From the NCBI RefSeq assembly GCF_017696275.1, contig NZ_JAAORF010000002.1, positions 351,544 to 415,543 on the forward strand: a DNA stretch of 64,000 nucleotides, in the 5' to 3' direction. Both the position numbers and the translations under genes were made by a program. Of the stretch, positions 51,630 to 59,432 are shown piece after piece (position 1 is the stretch's first letter; each line of letters opens with the position of its first letter). This DNA is from Prochlorococcus marinus XMU1405 (GTDB taxonomy: Bacteria; Cyanobacteriota; Cyanobacteriia; PCC-6307; Cyanobiaceae). Below the pieces are notes generated by a model. It worked only from the letters and a program-made list of their open reading frames with translations. It made no database searches and was not told where the DNA came from.

Positions 51630-54600
51630 TTATTTCTTTAATGCTTTAATTAGAGGACCATATAATCTGTATGATAATTGATCAAAATTATTATTTCCAA
51701 GAAAGAAATCTGGTTCTTTTTCATTACCAAAACACATTTTCATTTCGATATTATCTCTTTCTCCTTTAGAAAAAATTTTATTACCAATCCATTTATCTGT
51801 AAAAGCTTTTTTTTCATTTTTTGATTTTATTTTTGCTTCTACATATTTATAAGCACTTTCTGGAGGAAGAGGTAAACATTTTTCAGAATAATTTTTAAAA
51901 ATATTTATGTAATCCTCCAAAATTAGATTTGATTCAGTTGCTCCAGGAGATTGAATAATTTGCGATTTATAATTATTTTCTGTTCTAAAAATTACTTTAG
52001 TCCTTTTTATATTTCTCTTCAAAGAAGAAATAAAGAGTAATTTTATCCAAGCCTCAGTCAAACGACTTAAACTTAACTTCGTATTAATTAATTCAATTAC
52101 GTTGTCATCAGCGATTAAATATTCTTCTTTATTCGCATATAACTTAACATAGATTTTATTAATCTTATTATGTTGACTCAAACTTGCAGCTAGACTGCTT
52201 AATAAGTCTTTGATTTCTTTTTCTTTTGTAAAGATACTATTTTTGGGCATAATAATACCATTTTCAGCCAATTGATCATTAATATTTAATTCATTTAAAT
52301 CATCAATAATATTATGATTATCAATCTCTACTTGCTGGATTATTTTTGTAATTAGTTGCGACTTTTGCAGATTACTAACATACTCTTCGTCTGGATGATG
52401 AATAAATATTTCCTTGGGATAAATATTGTTTTTATTAAGCCAATATTTTTGTGGAGACTTGAACCAATAAATTAATTCTGATAATTTGTAATTTTTAATA
52501 TCAGATTTTTTTTCATTCCAATTTATATCTTCTATTAAAGAATAATTACTTTTAAAAATCTTAGATTTATCAAGATCAATTATTTCATTTTTATTTGAAT
52601 CAGAATCTCTAATTATTAGTTCTCTTTGGCTTTGATTTAAGAAACTATCAAAAAAAGAAATTAACTCTTTTATAGGAAAAGAAACATCTAATTTTTTATT
52701 GTTATTATCATTTTTTACCCAAGTAACTATAAATTTATCTCTGCAGGCAATTAACAACTCCAGAAATGCATATTTCTCTCTTTCAAAAACAGATGGATCA
52801 CCCAAATGATATTTATTTTCTAATAAATTAATGTTTTCACTCTTTGCTAATTTTGGATAATTAACACTATTCATGTCTATTAGGAAGATAACCTTATGTG
52901 GAATATGCCTTGAATTCTCAATATCACTTACTAGGATCTTGTTGACTCGTGATTTGCTTTTATATTTAGCTTTATTTATGCAAGAAATTAATATTTCTCT
53001 AAAAACTTTTAACAAGATAAGATCATCAGGTATTAAAGGTATTGCGTGGTTATCAAGAATTCTATTTATTTCACTTATTTCTAAATTGAAATTTGCATTA
53101 GAATCAGCAATACTTTTTAATATAAACTTTATCTTTTCAACCCAATTAGAGTAAGAAAAAGATCCCCTTATCAAATTAATATATTTTTTTAAATGAATTA
53201 ATATTTTAACCCATTTATTCAAATCCAAACTTATATTTTTATAGCTAAATGGTTTTAAATTAAAAGTACTTAAATTTACTTCTTTGTCATAAATTAAGCC
53301 TAAAGTGATTCTATTTATACACCAATCCAGAGTATTTTTCTCTTCACCTAATCTTTCTTTATCATCTAGTCCCCAATGAAACCCCGCTTGGGTAAGTAAG
53401 AAAATAATTTCATCCTTCTCAGTAATATTAAAATCAAAAATGTTCTGAGTTACTTTTTTCGAAAGAATATAATCTATTTTTTCAAGTGAAATTTTTTCAC
53501 TTGCTATTTCAGTGATGTCAATTAGAAATTCATAAATGCCTGAAGAGTCATGATTATCCTCATCAATAAAAAAATAAGGTATCTTTTCACCATTAATTAA
53601 CTCATTATTAAAGATGTACCTTAGATAAGGTTTAATTAAATTAGTTTGTGGAGATAAAACAGCAATATCACTATATTTAATATTCTCGCAAGAATTTATT
53701 ATTTCTATAATTTTATTTCTTAAATATTCAAATTGACTATTCTGATTAAAATGCTCACAAAGTAATATTGAATCATCCCTTTCACTTACTATAAAATCAA
53801 TGCTATTGTTATCAATTAGTCTTTTTTGTATTTGATTAAGAAGAGGAATATTTTTCTTATTATGAAAATTAGTTGTTGGATCGAGATAAATGAGATTATT
53901 TTTTAAATTTATACCTTCTGTATAAATATTTTCATCAATTAATTTCTGAAAGTTTGCTCCAAATTTACCAAATATTTTCTCTATATTTTTATTTAAATTC
54001 AATTTACTTTCATTATCATAAAATTCCAACTCACCTTCAAGACAATTTATTCTATTCCATAGATCTTCTCCAGGAGATAATAAATACAAATTTACCTTAA
54101 TAAATTTTGAAAGTTCGGAATAAAAATTAATATGTAATTTAGATAAGTTATTATCTGAAAAAATATAAATTTGTTTTGGTACTTGTAATTGAACGTTTTT
54201 AATTTTTCTTAAATTCTTTATTACTTCAATCATGTATAAACATGATGGCTTTTCAGATATTTTTTCCTCTAATAATTTATATAAAATAGGTTGCCAGAAT
54301 TGATCTGAGTTTAAATCCTTAAATAGATTAGATGAATTAATTTCATATCTATTCCATTGAGCAATCATTTCAGGTCTAAAAATCAGATAATCAATAAAAT
54401 TATTCGTGATCTTTTTTGTCAGATTATATATGTCTCCATCAATTATCTTTTTATTATCCAAATATTTATTAATCCAATTTCTAAGCGGAAATGATTCATT
54501 AAAGCTATTTAATTCTTCCAAGGAATCGATAATGCCCCATTTAATTGACTCAAAATTCCATGCGCTCATATCAATTGCAGGGAAGAAATTTGTCAATAAA

Positions 54601-54809
54601 GATTCTGTATAGGTTGATATTGTCTTTAATTCATAAAGAGCACTTATTTTGTTTTTTATAGTTATTTGTTCACGTAACCAATTTCCAAAAAAGTAATTTG
54701 GGACTACTATTTCTAATTTCTGATTTATAGGCGGAGGACATATTTTTAATTCCTCTGCTAACAGCTCACTAATTACTTCAATTTTATTTGACTTATAAAG
54801 ATTGAGCAA
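51630..54809 (-). CDS. recC: Exodeoxyribonuclease V gamma subunit
   Basis: RecC, the Chi-scanning subunit of RecBCD. It has 1059 residues. The TTG start at 54809 is supported by the opening MLNLYKSNKIEVISELL, which resembles E. coli RecC MLRVYHSNRLDVL. Mid-region blocks such as HIPHKVIFLIDMNSVNYPK fit the inactive helicase-like domains, and FREILISCINKA is present. There is no intact Walker motif, as expected. Together with recB and recD it makes a complete RecBCD set. A sampled line was about 17% G+C. Confidence 0.92.
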   Translation of the reverse strand: MLNLYKSNKIEVISELLAEELKICPPPINQKLEIVVPNYFFGNWLREQITIKNKISALYELKTISTYTESLLTNFFPAIDMSAWNFESIKWGIIDSLEELNSFNESFPLRNWINKYLDNKKIIDGDIYNLTKKITNNFIDYLIFRPEMIAQWNRYEINSSNLFKDLNSDQFWQPILYKLLEEKISEKPSCLYMIEVIKNLRKIKNVQLQVPKQIYIFSDNNLSKLHINFYSELSKFIKVNLYLLSPGEDLWNRINCLEGELEFYDNESKLNLNKNIEKIFGKFGANFQKLIDENIYTEGINLKNNLIYLDPTTNFHNKKNIPLLNQIQKRLIDNNSIDFIVSERDDSILLCEHFNQNSQFEYLRNKIIEIINSCENIKYSDIAVLSPQTNLIKPYLRYIFNNELINGEKIPYFFIDEDNHDSSGIYEFLIDITEIASEKISLEKIDYILSKKVTQNIFDFNITEKDEIIFLLTQAGFHWGLDDKERLGEEKNTLDWCINRITLGLIYDKEVNLSTFNLKPFSYKNISLDLNKWVKILIHLKKYINLIRGSFSYSNWVEKIKFILKSIADSNANFNLEISEINRILDNHAIPLIPDDLILLKVFREILISCINKAKYKSKSRVNKILVSDIENSRHIPHKVIFLIDMNSVNYPKLAKSENINLLENKYHLGDPSVFEREKYAFLELLIACRDKFIVTWVKNDNNNKKLDVSFPIKELISFFDSFLNQSQRELIIRDSDSNKNEIIDLDKSKIFKSNYSLIEDINWNEKKSDIKNYKLSELIYWFKSPQKYWLNKNNIYPKEIFIHHPDEEYVSNLQKSQLITKIIQQVEIDNHNIIDDLNELNINDQLAENGIIMPKNSIFTKEKEIKDLLSSLAASLSQHNKINKIYVKLYANKEEYLIADDNVIELINTKLSLSRLTEAWIKLLFISSLKRNIKRTKVIFRTENNYKSQIIQSPGATESNLILEDYINIFKNYSEKCLPLPPESAYKYVEAKIKSKNEKKAFTDKWIGNKIFSKGERDNIEMKMCFGNEKEPDFFLGNNNFDQLSYRLYGPLIKALKK

Positions 54810-54826
54810 TTTACTAGATGGTTATA

Positions 54827-55144
54827 TTACTCAACTTTAAATGGATCAATTATTTCTGCATTAGGACATTCGAATTCCCCCACAGCAACAAACTCTAAAC
54901 GAAGCTTTAAGAAAGTTATAAATTTTTTGTCAGTCGACAAGACAACTGCTGGGGTAGATGGAATTTTTGCTTTTAGATCAGCAAATTGGGTGGTTTGTAA
55001 AAATGATGGATTTTTTAAGAGCCAAAAATCTATTTCTTTATTATTTTCTTTATAGTTCCTCATCCTCTCTTTCAAAATTTCATCAAGTGGTTCTTCAACT
55101 GTTAAAAATTTTTCACTTGCGGCGACGAAAAAATATGTTGTCAT
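54827..55144 (-). CDS. ycf54: Mg-protoporphyrin monomethyl ester cyclase accessory protein Ycf54
   Basis: 105 residues, matching the small Ycf54/DUF2488 family, which stabilises the aerobic cyclase forming the chlorophyll E ring. The N-terminus MTTYFFVAASEKFLT and the stretch IDFWLLKNPSFL fit the family. No enzymatic residues are expected. It lies 17 bases upstream of recC and 8 bases after pdxJ on the same strand, so a chlorophyll gene is probably cotranscribed with a repair nuclease operon. Confidence 0.9.
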   Translation of the reverse strand: MTTYFFVAASEKFLTVEEPLDEILKERMRNYKENNKEIDFWLLKNPSFLQTTQFADLKAKIPSTPAVVLSTDKKFITFLKLRLEFVAVGEFECPNAEIIDPFKVE

Positions 55145-55152
55145 TTTGAAAA

Positions 55153-55869
55153 TTAATTTAATGTAATGAGGGACTTCATTTCACGTACAGACTTTTCTAA
55201 TCCAATCGCTAAAGCCCTTGCAACAATACTATGACCTATATTTAACTCATTCATATTGTTAATTGATGCAATTTTCCTAACATTATTATAGTTAAGGCCA
55301 TGACCAGCATTAACAACTAATCCGAGGTCATTTGCTATGTGTGTAGACTCTATAATCCTTTGGAGCTCTTTATGCTGGTTAGATCCTGATAGTTCAGCAT
55401 ATTTTCCAGTATGTAATTCTATAAAATTAAACCCTATCTCTTTGGAATAATTTATCTGGTCAACAAGTGGATCAATAAATGCACTTACCTCTATATTTAA
55501 ATCTTTTAAATTTTCAACAAAATTCTTGAGGTATTGCACATTACTTTTAACATCTAACCCACCTTCAGTAGTGACCTCCTCTCGTTTCTCTGGTACTAAG
55601 GTTACATAATCGGGAATAATTTTTTTGGCAATTTGTAACATTTCTGGTGTAGCAGCCATTTCTAAGTTGAGTTTTGTTTTTATGGTCTTTTTCAGAAGGA
55701 ATACGTCTCTATCTTGAATATGTCTTCTATCTTCTCTTAAATGAACTGTTATGGAGTCTGCACCTCCTAATTCAGCTAAAAAAGCAAATTGTACTGGGTC
55801 AGGTTCTACAGTTTTCCTTGCTTGCCTTACATTTGCAATATGATCTATGTTTACTCCTAAAGTGGCCAT
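55153..55869 (-). CDS. pdxJ: Pyridoxine 5'-phosphate synthase
   Basis: Condenses 1-deoxy-xylulose-5-phosphate and 3-amino-2-oxopropyl phosphate to give pyridoxine phosphate. It has 238 residues, the normal size. The N-terminus LGVNIDHIANVRQAR is the family hallmark. Other signatures are DSITVHLREDRRHIQ, VTLVPEKREEVTTEGG and NAGHGLNYNNV. It heads the six-gene minus-strand run pdxJ-ycf54-recC-methyltransferase-recB-recD. The 100-base spacer to the divergent acyltransferase should carry its promoter. Confidence 0.96.
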   Translation of the reverse strand: MATLGVNIDHIANVRQARKTVEPDPVQFAFLAELGGADSITVHLREDRRHIQDRDVFLLKKTIKTKLNLEMAATPEMLQIAKKIIPDYVTLVPEKREEVTTEGGLDVKSNVQYLKNFVENLKDLNIEVSAFIDPLVDQINYSKEIGFNFIELHTGKYAELSGSNQHKELQRIIESTHIANDLGLVVNAGHGLNYNNVRKIASINNMNELNIGHSIVARALAIGLEKSVREMKSLITLN

Positions 55870-55969
55870 AATTTTAAAAATCTTAGTTTCTAGACAATCT
55901 AGTAACCGCCCAATGATAGCTAATAAAAAAAGGCAAACACTTAAATTATTAATATATAGTTAATAGAAT

Positions 55970-56644
55970 TTGAAGAAAAATTCAATAGATACTTGGCATA
56001 GAATTAACCCTTTAATGGGATTTATTGCAATGTTCGTTACCCAGGACATTGTTTTAAGGTTCTTTTTTAAAAAAAAGAAAATTTTAAATAATGGTTTTTC
56101 TATTCCTATAAATTCCTCTATCATATTGGCTCCAACCCACAGATCAAGATGGGACGGCTTAGTACTTACCATGGCAATGGGTAGAAGGGTAACGAAAAAG
56201 GATTGTAGATTTATGGTTACTAAATCCGAAATGAGAGGAATACAAGGTTGGTTTTTAAAAAGACTTGGATGTTTTTCGATAAATCAATTATCGCCGTCTC
56301 TCTCAGCATTAAGATATGCGATTGATCTTATAGAAAAAGGAGAACAGCTAGTTGTTTTTCCCGAAGGAAAGATCAATAAATATGGAAAAAAGTTAGTTCT
56401 CAAAGAAGGTCTATACAGATTGGCACGATTAGCTACAAGAAAAAAAGAGTCGATTTTTATTATTCCAATCGGAATTGCCTATAGTAAAGTTTCTCCGAAA
56501 TTCAGGGACGAATGTTGTATATCCTTTGGAAAACCAATAGCAATTAATGATTACCTAAACTTTTCTATCAAGGAATTTAATAACCTTCTAAATAAAAAAA
56601 TGACTAGGGAGGAAAAAATAGCATTAAAAAATGTGGGTAGATGA
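55970..56644 (+). CDS. plsC: 1-acyl-sn-glycerol-3-phosphate acyltransferase-like protein
   Basis: PlsC-family acyltransferase in membrane lipid synthesis, 224 residues. The HxxxxD motif is in THRSRWDGLVL near residue 45, and the second motif is FPEGKINKYG near residue 123. The protein may use a short N-terminal hydrophobic segment for membrane contact. The longest reading begins at TTG 55970; the next in-frame ATG is 15 codons further. The gene precedes a TPR-like gene by 43 bases, and the group bolA-grx follows. Confidence 0.88.
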   Translation: MKKNSIDTWHRINPLMGFIAMFVTQDIVLRFFFKKKKILNNGFSIPINSSIILAPTHRSRWDGLVLTMAMGRRVTKKDCRFMVTKSEMRGIQGWFLKRLGCFSINQLSPSLSALRYAIDLIEKGEQLVVFPEGKINKYGKKLVLKEGLYRLARLATRKKESIFIIPIGIAYSKVSPKFRDECCISFGKPIAINDYLNFSIKEFNNLLNKKMTREEKIALKNVGR

Positions 56645-56687
56645 ATCCACAATAAGTTACTATTAATCTTAATAATTTAATGAGAAT

Positions 56688-57203
56688 ATGAAATTCTTAA
56701 AGTTAATTCCTATTTTATTTATATTTTTTGGAAATTTCCCCTACAAAAATATAGTTCATGCAGAAGTTAAGAACCCAAAAGATTACAAAGTTCTCTCAAG
56801 TACTAATAAAAAACTTTCTGTCGGTAACGTTGAATATTATTTAAAACAAGGCGATAAGGCGATAAAAAACGGAGATTTTGAAAAAGCTAAAGACTCATAT
56901 ATTGATGCAAGAAAATTAGCTACACAATTGGCATCATTTTATTCAGATTTAAATAAATCATTTGTTGGATTGGATGCAAGAATACCAAATGAGATGAGAA
57001 GGAAAGGTAAGGCAGCATTACAAATTTTGGCAGAATCGAATGATAGATTAGCAGCTCTATACATAAAGAACGAAAAGCCTGATGTGGCCGTTCCACTTCT
57101 TATTGAAACAATAAGAATAATGTCCCCTAATAGTACTGAAGGGAAAGAGGCCTATAAAAAATTAATTCAACTAGGCTTTGTTGAAACCATTTATAAGGGT
57201 TAG
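56688..57203 (+). CDS. Exported TPR-like protein of unknown function
   Basis: 171 residues. Residues 1-25 make a signal peptide (MKFLKLIPILFIFFGNFPY). The remainder is helical, with a TPR-like pattern (EYYLKQGDKAIKNGDFEKAKDSYIDARKL), then RKGKAALQILAESNDRLAALYI and VAVPLLIETIRIMSP. Such repeats usually mediate protein contacts. No partner can be named. It sits 12 bases before bolA on the same strand, which may be incidental. Confidence 0.75.
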   Translation: MKFLKLIPILFIFFGNFPYKNIVHAEVKNPKDYKVLSSTNKKLSVGNVEYYLKQGDKAIKNGDFEKAKDSYIDARKLATQLASFYSDLNKSFVGLDARIPNEMRRKGKAALQILAESNDRLAALYIKNEKPDVAVPLLIETIRIMSPNSTEGKEAYKKLIQLGFVETIYKG

Positions 57204-57215
57204 TAAAAATCAATT

Positions 57216-57446
57216 ATGATTACGAAAGAAGAAGTTACTAATTTAATCAAAAAAAAGTTACCATTTTCCCAAGTTTTTGTTGAAAACCTTAAGGGAAATG
57301 ATCATTTGCAAGTTACTGTAATTGCATCTGAATTCAATGGATTATCATTGGTAAAACAACATCAGCTAGTCTATTCCGCTTTAAAAGAAGAATTAGCTTC
57401 AGAAACTATTCATGCGTTAGCATTAAAAACAGAAACTCCAAATTAA
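57216..57446 (+). CDS. BolA family protein
   Basis: 76 residues. BolA-like folds have the pattern seen here: an N-terminal helix (EEVTNLIKKKLP), the strand region VENLKGNDHLQVTVIASEFNGL, and the C-terminal helix (KQHQLVYSALKEEL). BolA proteins pair with monothiol glutaredoxins in iron-sulfur cluster handling and iron sensing. Its immediate 3-base neighbour is a CGFS glutaredoxin, the classic pairing, which strengthens the call. Confidence 0.93.
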   Translation: MITKEEVTNLIKKKLPFSQVFVENLKGNDHLQVTVIASEFNGLSLVKQHQLVYSALKEELASETIHALALKTETPN

Positions 57447-57449
57447 ATT

Positions 57450-57773
57450 ATGGACAACTTAACAAGAGATAAAATAAAAAAACTTATTGATTCCAATCCA
57501 GTAATGGTATTCATGAAAGGCACAAAGTTAATGCCGCAATGTGGTTTTTCAAATAACGTGGTTCAAATTTTGAATTCCCTAGGTGTAACATTTTGCACTT
57601 TTGATGTTTTAAGCGATTTCGAAGTTAGAGAAGGTATCAAAGAATATTCTGACTGGCCAACAATTCCACAAGTTTATCTTAAAGGAGAGTTTCTTGGTGG
57701 ATCAGATATCCTTATCGAAATGTACAATTCAGGATCTTTAAAAGAAAAAATAGAAATTGCATTAGCGTCCTAA
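57450..57773 (+). CDS. grxD: Monothiol glutaredoxin Grx4-type
   Basis: 107 residues, the single-domain monothiol glutaredoxin that carries [2Fe-2S] clusters. The CGFS motif is in MPQCGFSNN near residue 30. Other family blocks are [12 protein letters not shown] at the start, [19 protein letters not shown] with the cis-proline, and [10 protein letters not shown] for glutathione binding. The preceding bolA ends 3 bases upstream, so the two are almost certainly cotranscribed. It converges on a DUF6761-like gene 48 bases away. Confidence 0.95.
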   Translation: MDNLTRDKIKKLIDSNPVMVFMKGTKLMPQCGFSNNVVQILNSLGVTFCTFDVLSDFEVREGIKEYSDWPTIPQVYLKGEFLGGSDILIEMYNSGSLKEKIEIALAS

Positions 57774-57821
57774 AACATTTTGTAGGTATAAATACTGATT
57801 TAGTTAATAAAAATTAATATT

Positions 57822-58091
57822 TTAAATCCTTTTTTTATCAAAAAAACCTTTATTTCCCTCTCCCTCAGGATCAATAAAACTAGATGGATCTAAAATCCAT
57901 CTTTCTATTAACCTTTCTAATTTATCTTGATCTTTTTGCTCTAAAGCATTGCAATTCCTTAAGGCTTGAAGGTAACCATCACTATATAATTTAAGATCAG
58001 ATGGCGTATGAAAACGATTAACCAAGTCTTGGCAACTATCACAAATTGATTGAAAATGACGAATTGCTCTGGGGTTTTCAAATGATGTCAT
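57822..58091 (-). CDS. DUF6761-like conserved cyanobacterial protein
   Basis: 89 residues starting MTSFENPRAIRHFQS. The pattern of a short helical protein with LKLYSDGYLQALRN and an acidic C-terminus is shared by a small cyanobacterial family that I recognise as DUF6761, function unknown. The reading frame stays open further upstream to 58283, but that extension crosses the response-regulator start and has no family support. I take ATG 58091 as the true start. The regulator is divergent, 86 bases away. Confidence 0.72.
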   Translation of the reverse strand: MTSFENPRAIRHFQSICDSCQDLVNRFHTPSDLKLYSDGYLQALRNCNALEQKDQDKLERLIERWILDPSSFIDPEGEGNKGFFDKKRI

Positions 58092-58177
58092 AATTCGATA
58101 GATTCTTATTTTTTTTTTGCATTTGTTATACCTTATTAAGGATGATAAAAAATTGCCTGGCCCAACAGTAATTAAGA

Positions 58178-58915
58178 ATGCAATCAACTGAGCAAATCTT
58201 AGCTTCAACCCCTGGCGGTACACAGTTGCCTGCGAGCTCTCAAACTCCTTCAAGAGTTCTTGTTGTTGAACCTCACCCCACACTTAGAACTGTCCTTGTA
58301 CAAAGGCTTCGTCAAGATGGTCACCTTGCGGCCGCAGTTGGCTCGGCTGCGGAAGCAGTTGACTTGTGCAGAGAACAGTCACCTGACCTATTGGTAAGTG
58401 CAGAAATCCTGGAGCAGAATACTGCTATGAGATTAGCTCAACAACTAGGATCTTCAGTAATTGTTTTGACGGCTAGATCTGGAGTTGAAGCACTAGTTAA
58501 TTTGTTAGATGAAGGAGCTGATGATGTTCTTAGAAAACCCTTTGGATTAGAAGAGTTAGCTGCAAGATGTAGAACACTTTTAAAAAGGGGAAGAATCGGA
58601 TTACAAGAAAAAGTTGAAGTTGGTCCCTTAGAAGTTCATCTCCTTTTAAGACAGGTAACTCTTAGTGAGAAGCCTGTAGAGCTTAGTCCAAGGGAGTTTG
58701 CCCTGCTCTGTGCGCTTCTTATGCCTCCTGGCATGGTTAGAAGTAGGCAAGAGCTCCTAAGGATGGCTTGGCCTCCATTCAGTGGGGGTCCAAGATCTGT
58801 AGATACTCAAGTATTAACATTAAGAAGAAAATTAGAGCAGGCAGGATTGGGAGAAGGAGGGGGAATAACAACCGTGAGACAGCAAGGTTATAGATTTAGT
58901 ATCGATAACATCTGA
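58178..58915 (+). CDS. OmpR-type response regulator with degenerate receiver
   Basis: 245 residues. A receiver domain (about 25-145) and a winged-helix DNA-binding domain (about 160-242; SPREFALLCALL, SVDTQVLTLRRKLE, VRQQGYRF) make it OmpR/PhoB-like. The receiver looks unable to be phosphorylated: the acidic pair of VVDDEP reads VVEPHP, and the acceptor-Asp position in PDLLVSAEIL has no Asp. The conserved threonine (VLTAR) and lysine (LRKPF) remain. Sampled 60-base lines reach 47-60% G+C, against about 30% for the window. RpaA or RpaB identity is not supported. It converges on a membrane-protein gene with a 28-base overlap. Confidence 0.9.
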   Translation: MQSTEQILASTPGGTQLPASSQTPSRVLVVEPHPTLRTVLVQRLRQDGHLAAAVGSAAEAVDLCREQSPDLLVSAEILEQNTAMRLAQQLGSSVIVLTARSGVEALVNLLDEGADDVLRKPFGLEELAARCRTLLKRGRIGLQEKVEVGPLEVHLLLRQVTLSEKPVELSPREFALLCALLMPPGMVRSRQELLRMAWPPFSGGPRSVDTQVLTLRRKLEQAGLGEGGGITTVRQQGYRFSIDNI

Positions 58916-59418
58916 TTTTTATAAGCTAAGATTTCTCCAATAATCATTAAAAAAGACAAAAAAGTTAATACTTTATAAGTCCATAAAGGTGATATATAAG
59001 AAATGTCTTTAACTCTAAGTCCAGTTTTTTTAGAAACAATTGATAAAAACTTGTCAAAATCTTCAAGCCTTTGTGGGATTAGGAAATTATCTCCTTCAAT
59101 AGTATTAAAATAATAAACTTTACTACCCTGACTGGTGGGGAGAGTTTTGATTAACTTAATATCTTTCCAAAGAATTTCCCAATTTTTTTTTCCTAAGGTT
59201 TTAGAAATAAAGCTTGTCTTATATGAAATTTTATTGTTGCAAGTCTCAACATAATCATTTGTGATGTTAATAATCAAATATAAGCCTAAAACAAATATAA
59301 ATAAAGAAAAGATTTTTAATTTATCTATTGAGATAAACGGTATCGGAATTGTAAGTGCTAAGTATAAAGAAATTAAAGAACTTTTTACAAAAAAAAGAGT
59401 TTTAAACTTTTCTATCAT
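58888..59418 (-). CDS. Membrane protein of unknown function
   Basis: 176 residues. Hydrophobic segments at about 8-28 and 34-52 form an N-terminal hairpin, and a third lies near 150-166. The central soluble part (ILWKDIKLIKTLPTSQGSKVYYF, IEGDNFLIPQRL) has the look of a bacterial PH-like domain, but that is weak evidence. It follows crtH by 14 bases and is the last of a four-gene run. Its 3' end overlaps the response-regulator gene by 28 bases on the other strand. Confidence 0.65.
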   Translation of the reverse strand: MIEKFKTLFFVKSSLISLYLALTIPIPFISIDKLKIFSLFIFVLGLYLIINITNDYVETCNNKISYKTSFISKTLGKKNWEILWKDIKLIKTLPTSQGSKVYYFNTIEGDNFLIPQRLEDFDKFLSIVSKKTGLRVKDISYISPLWTYKVLTFLSFLMIIGEILAYKNQMLSILNL

Positions 59419-59432
59419 CTGCTAATAAACTT

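Noticed and set aside
58092..58283. Upstream extension of the DUF6761-like gene
   Set aside because: It would overlap the first 106 bases of the response regulator and has no family support; ATG 58091 gives the expected short protein.
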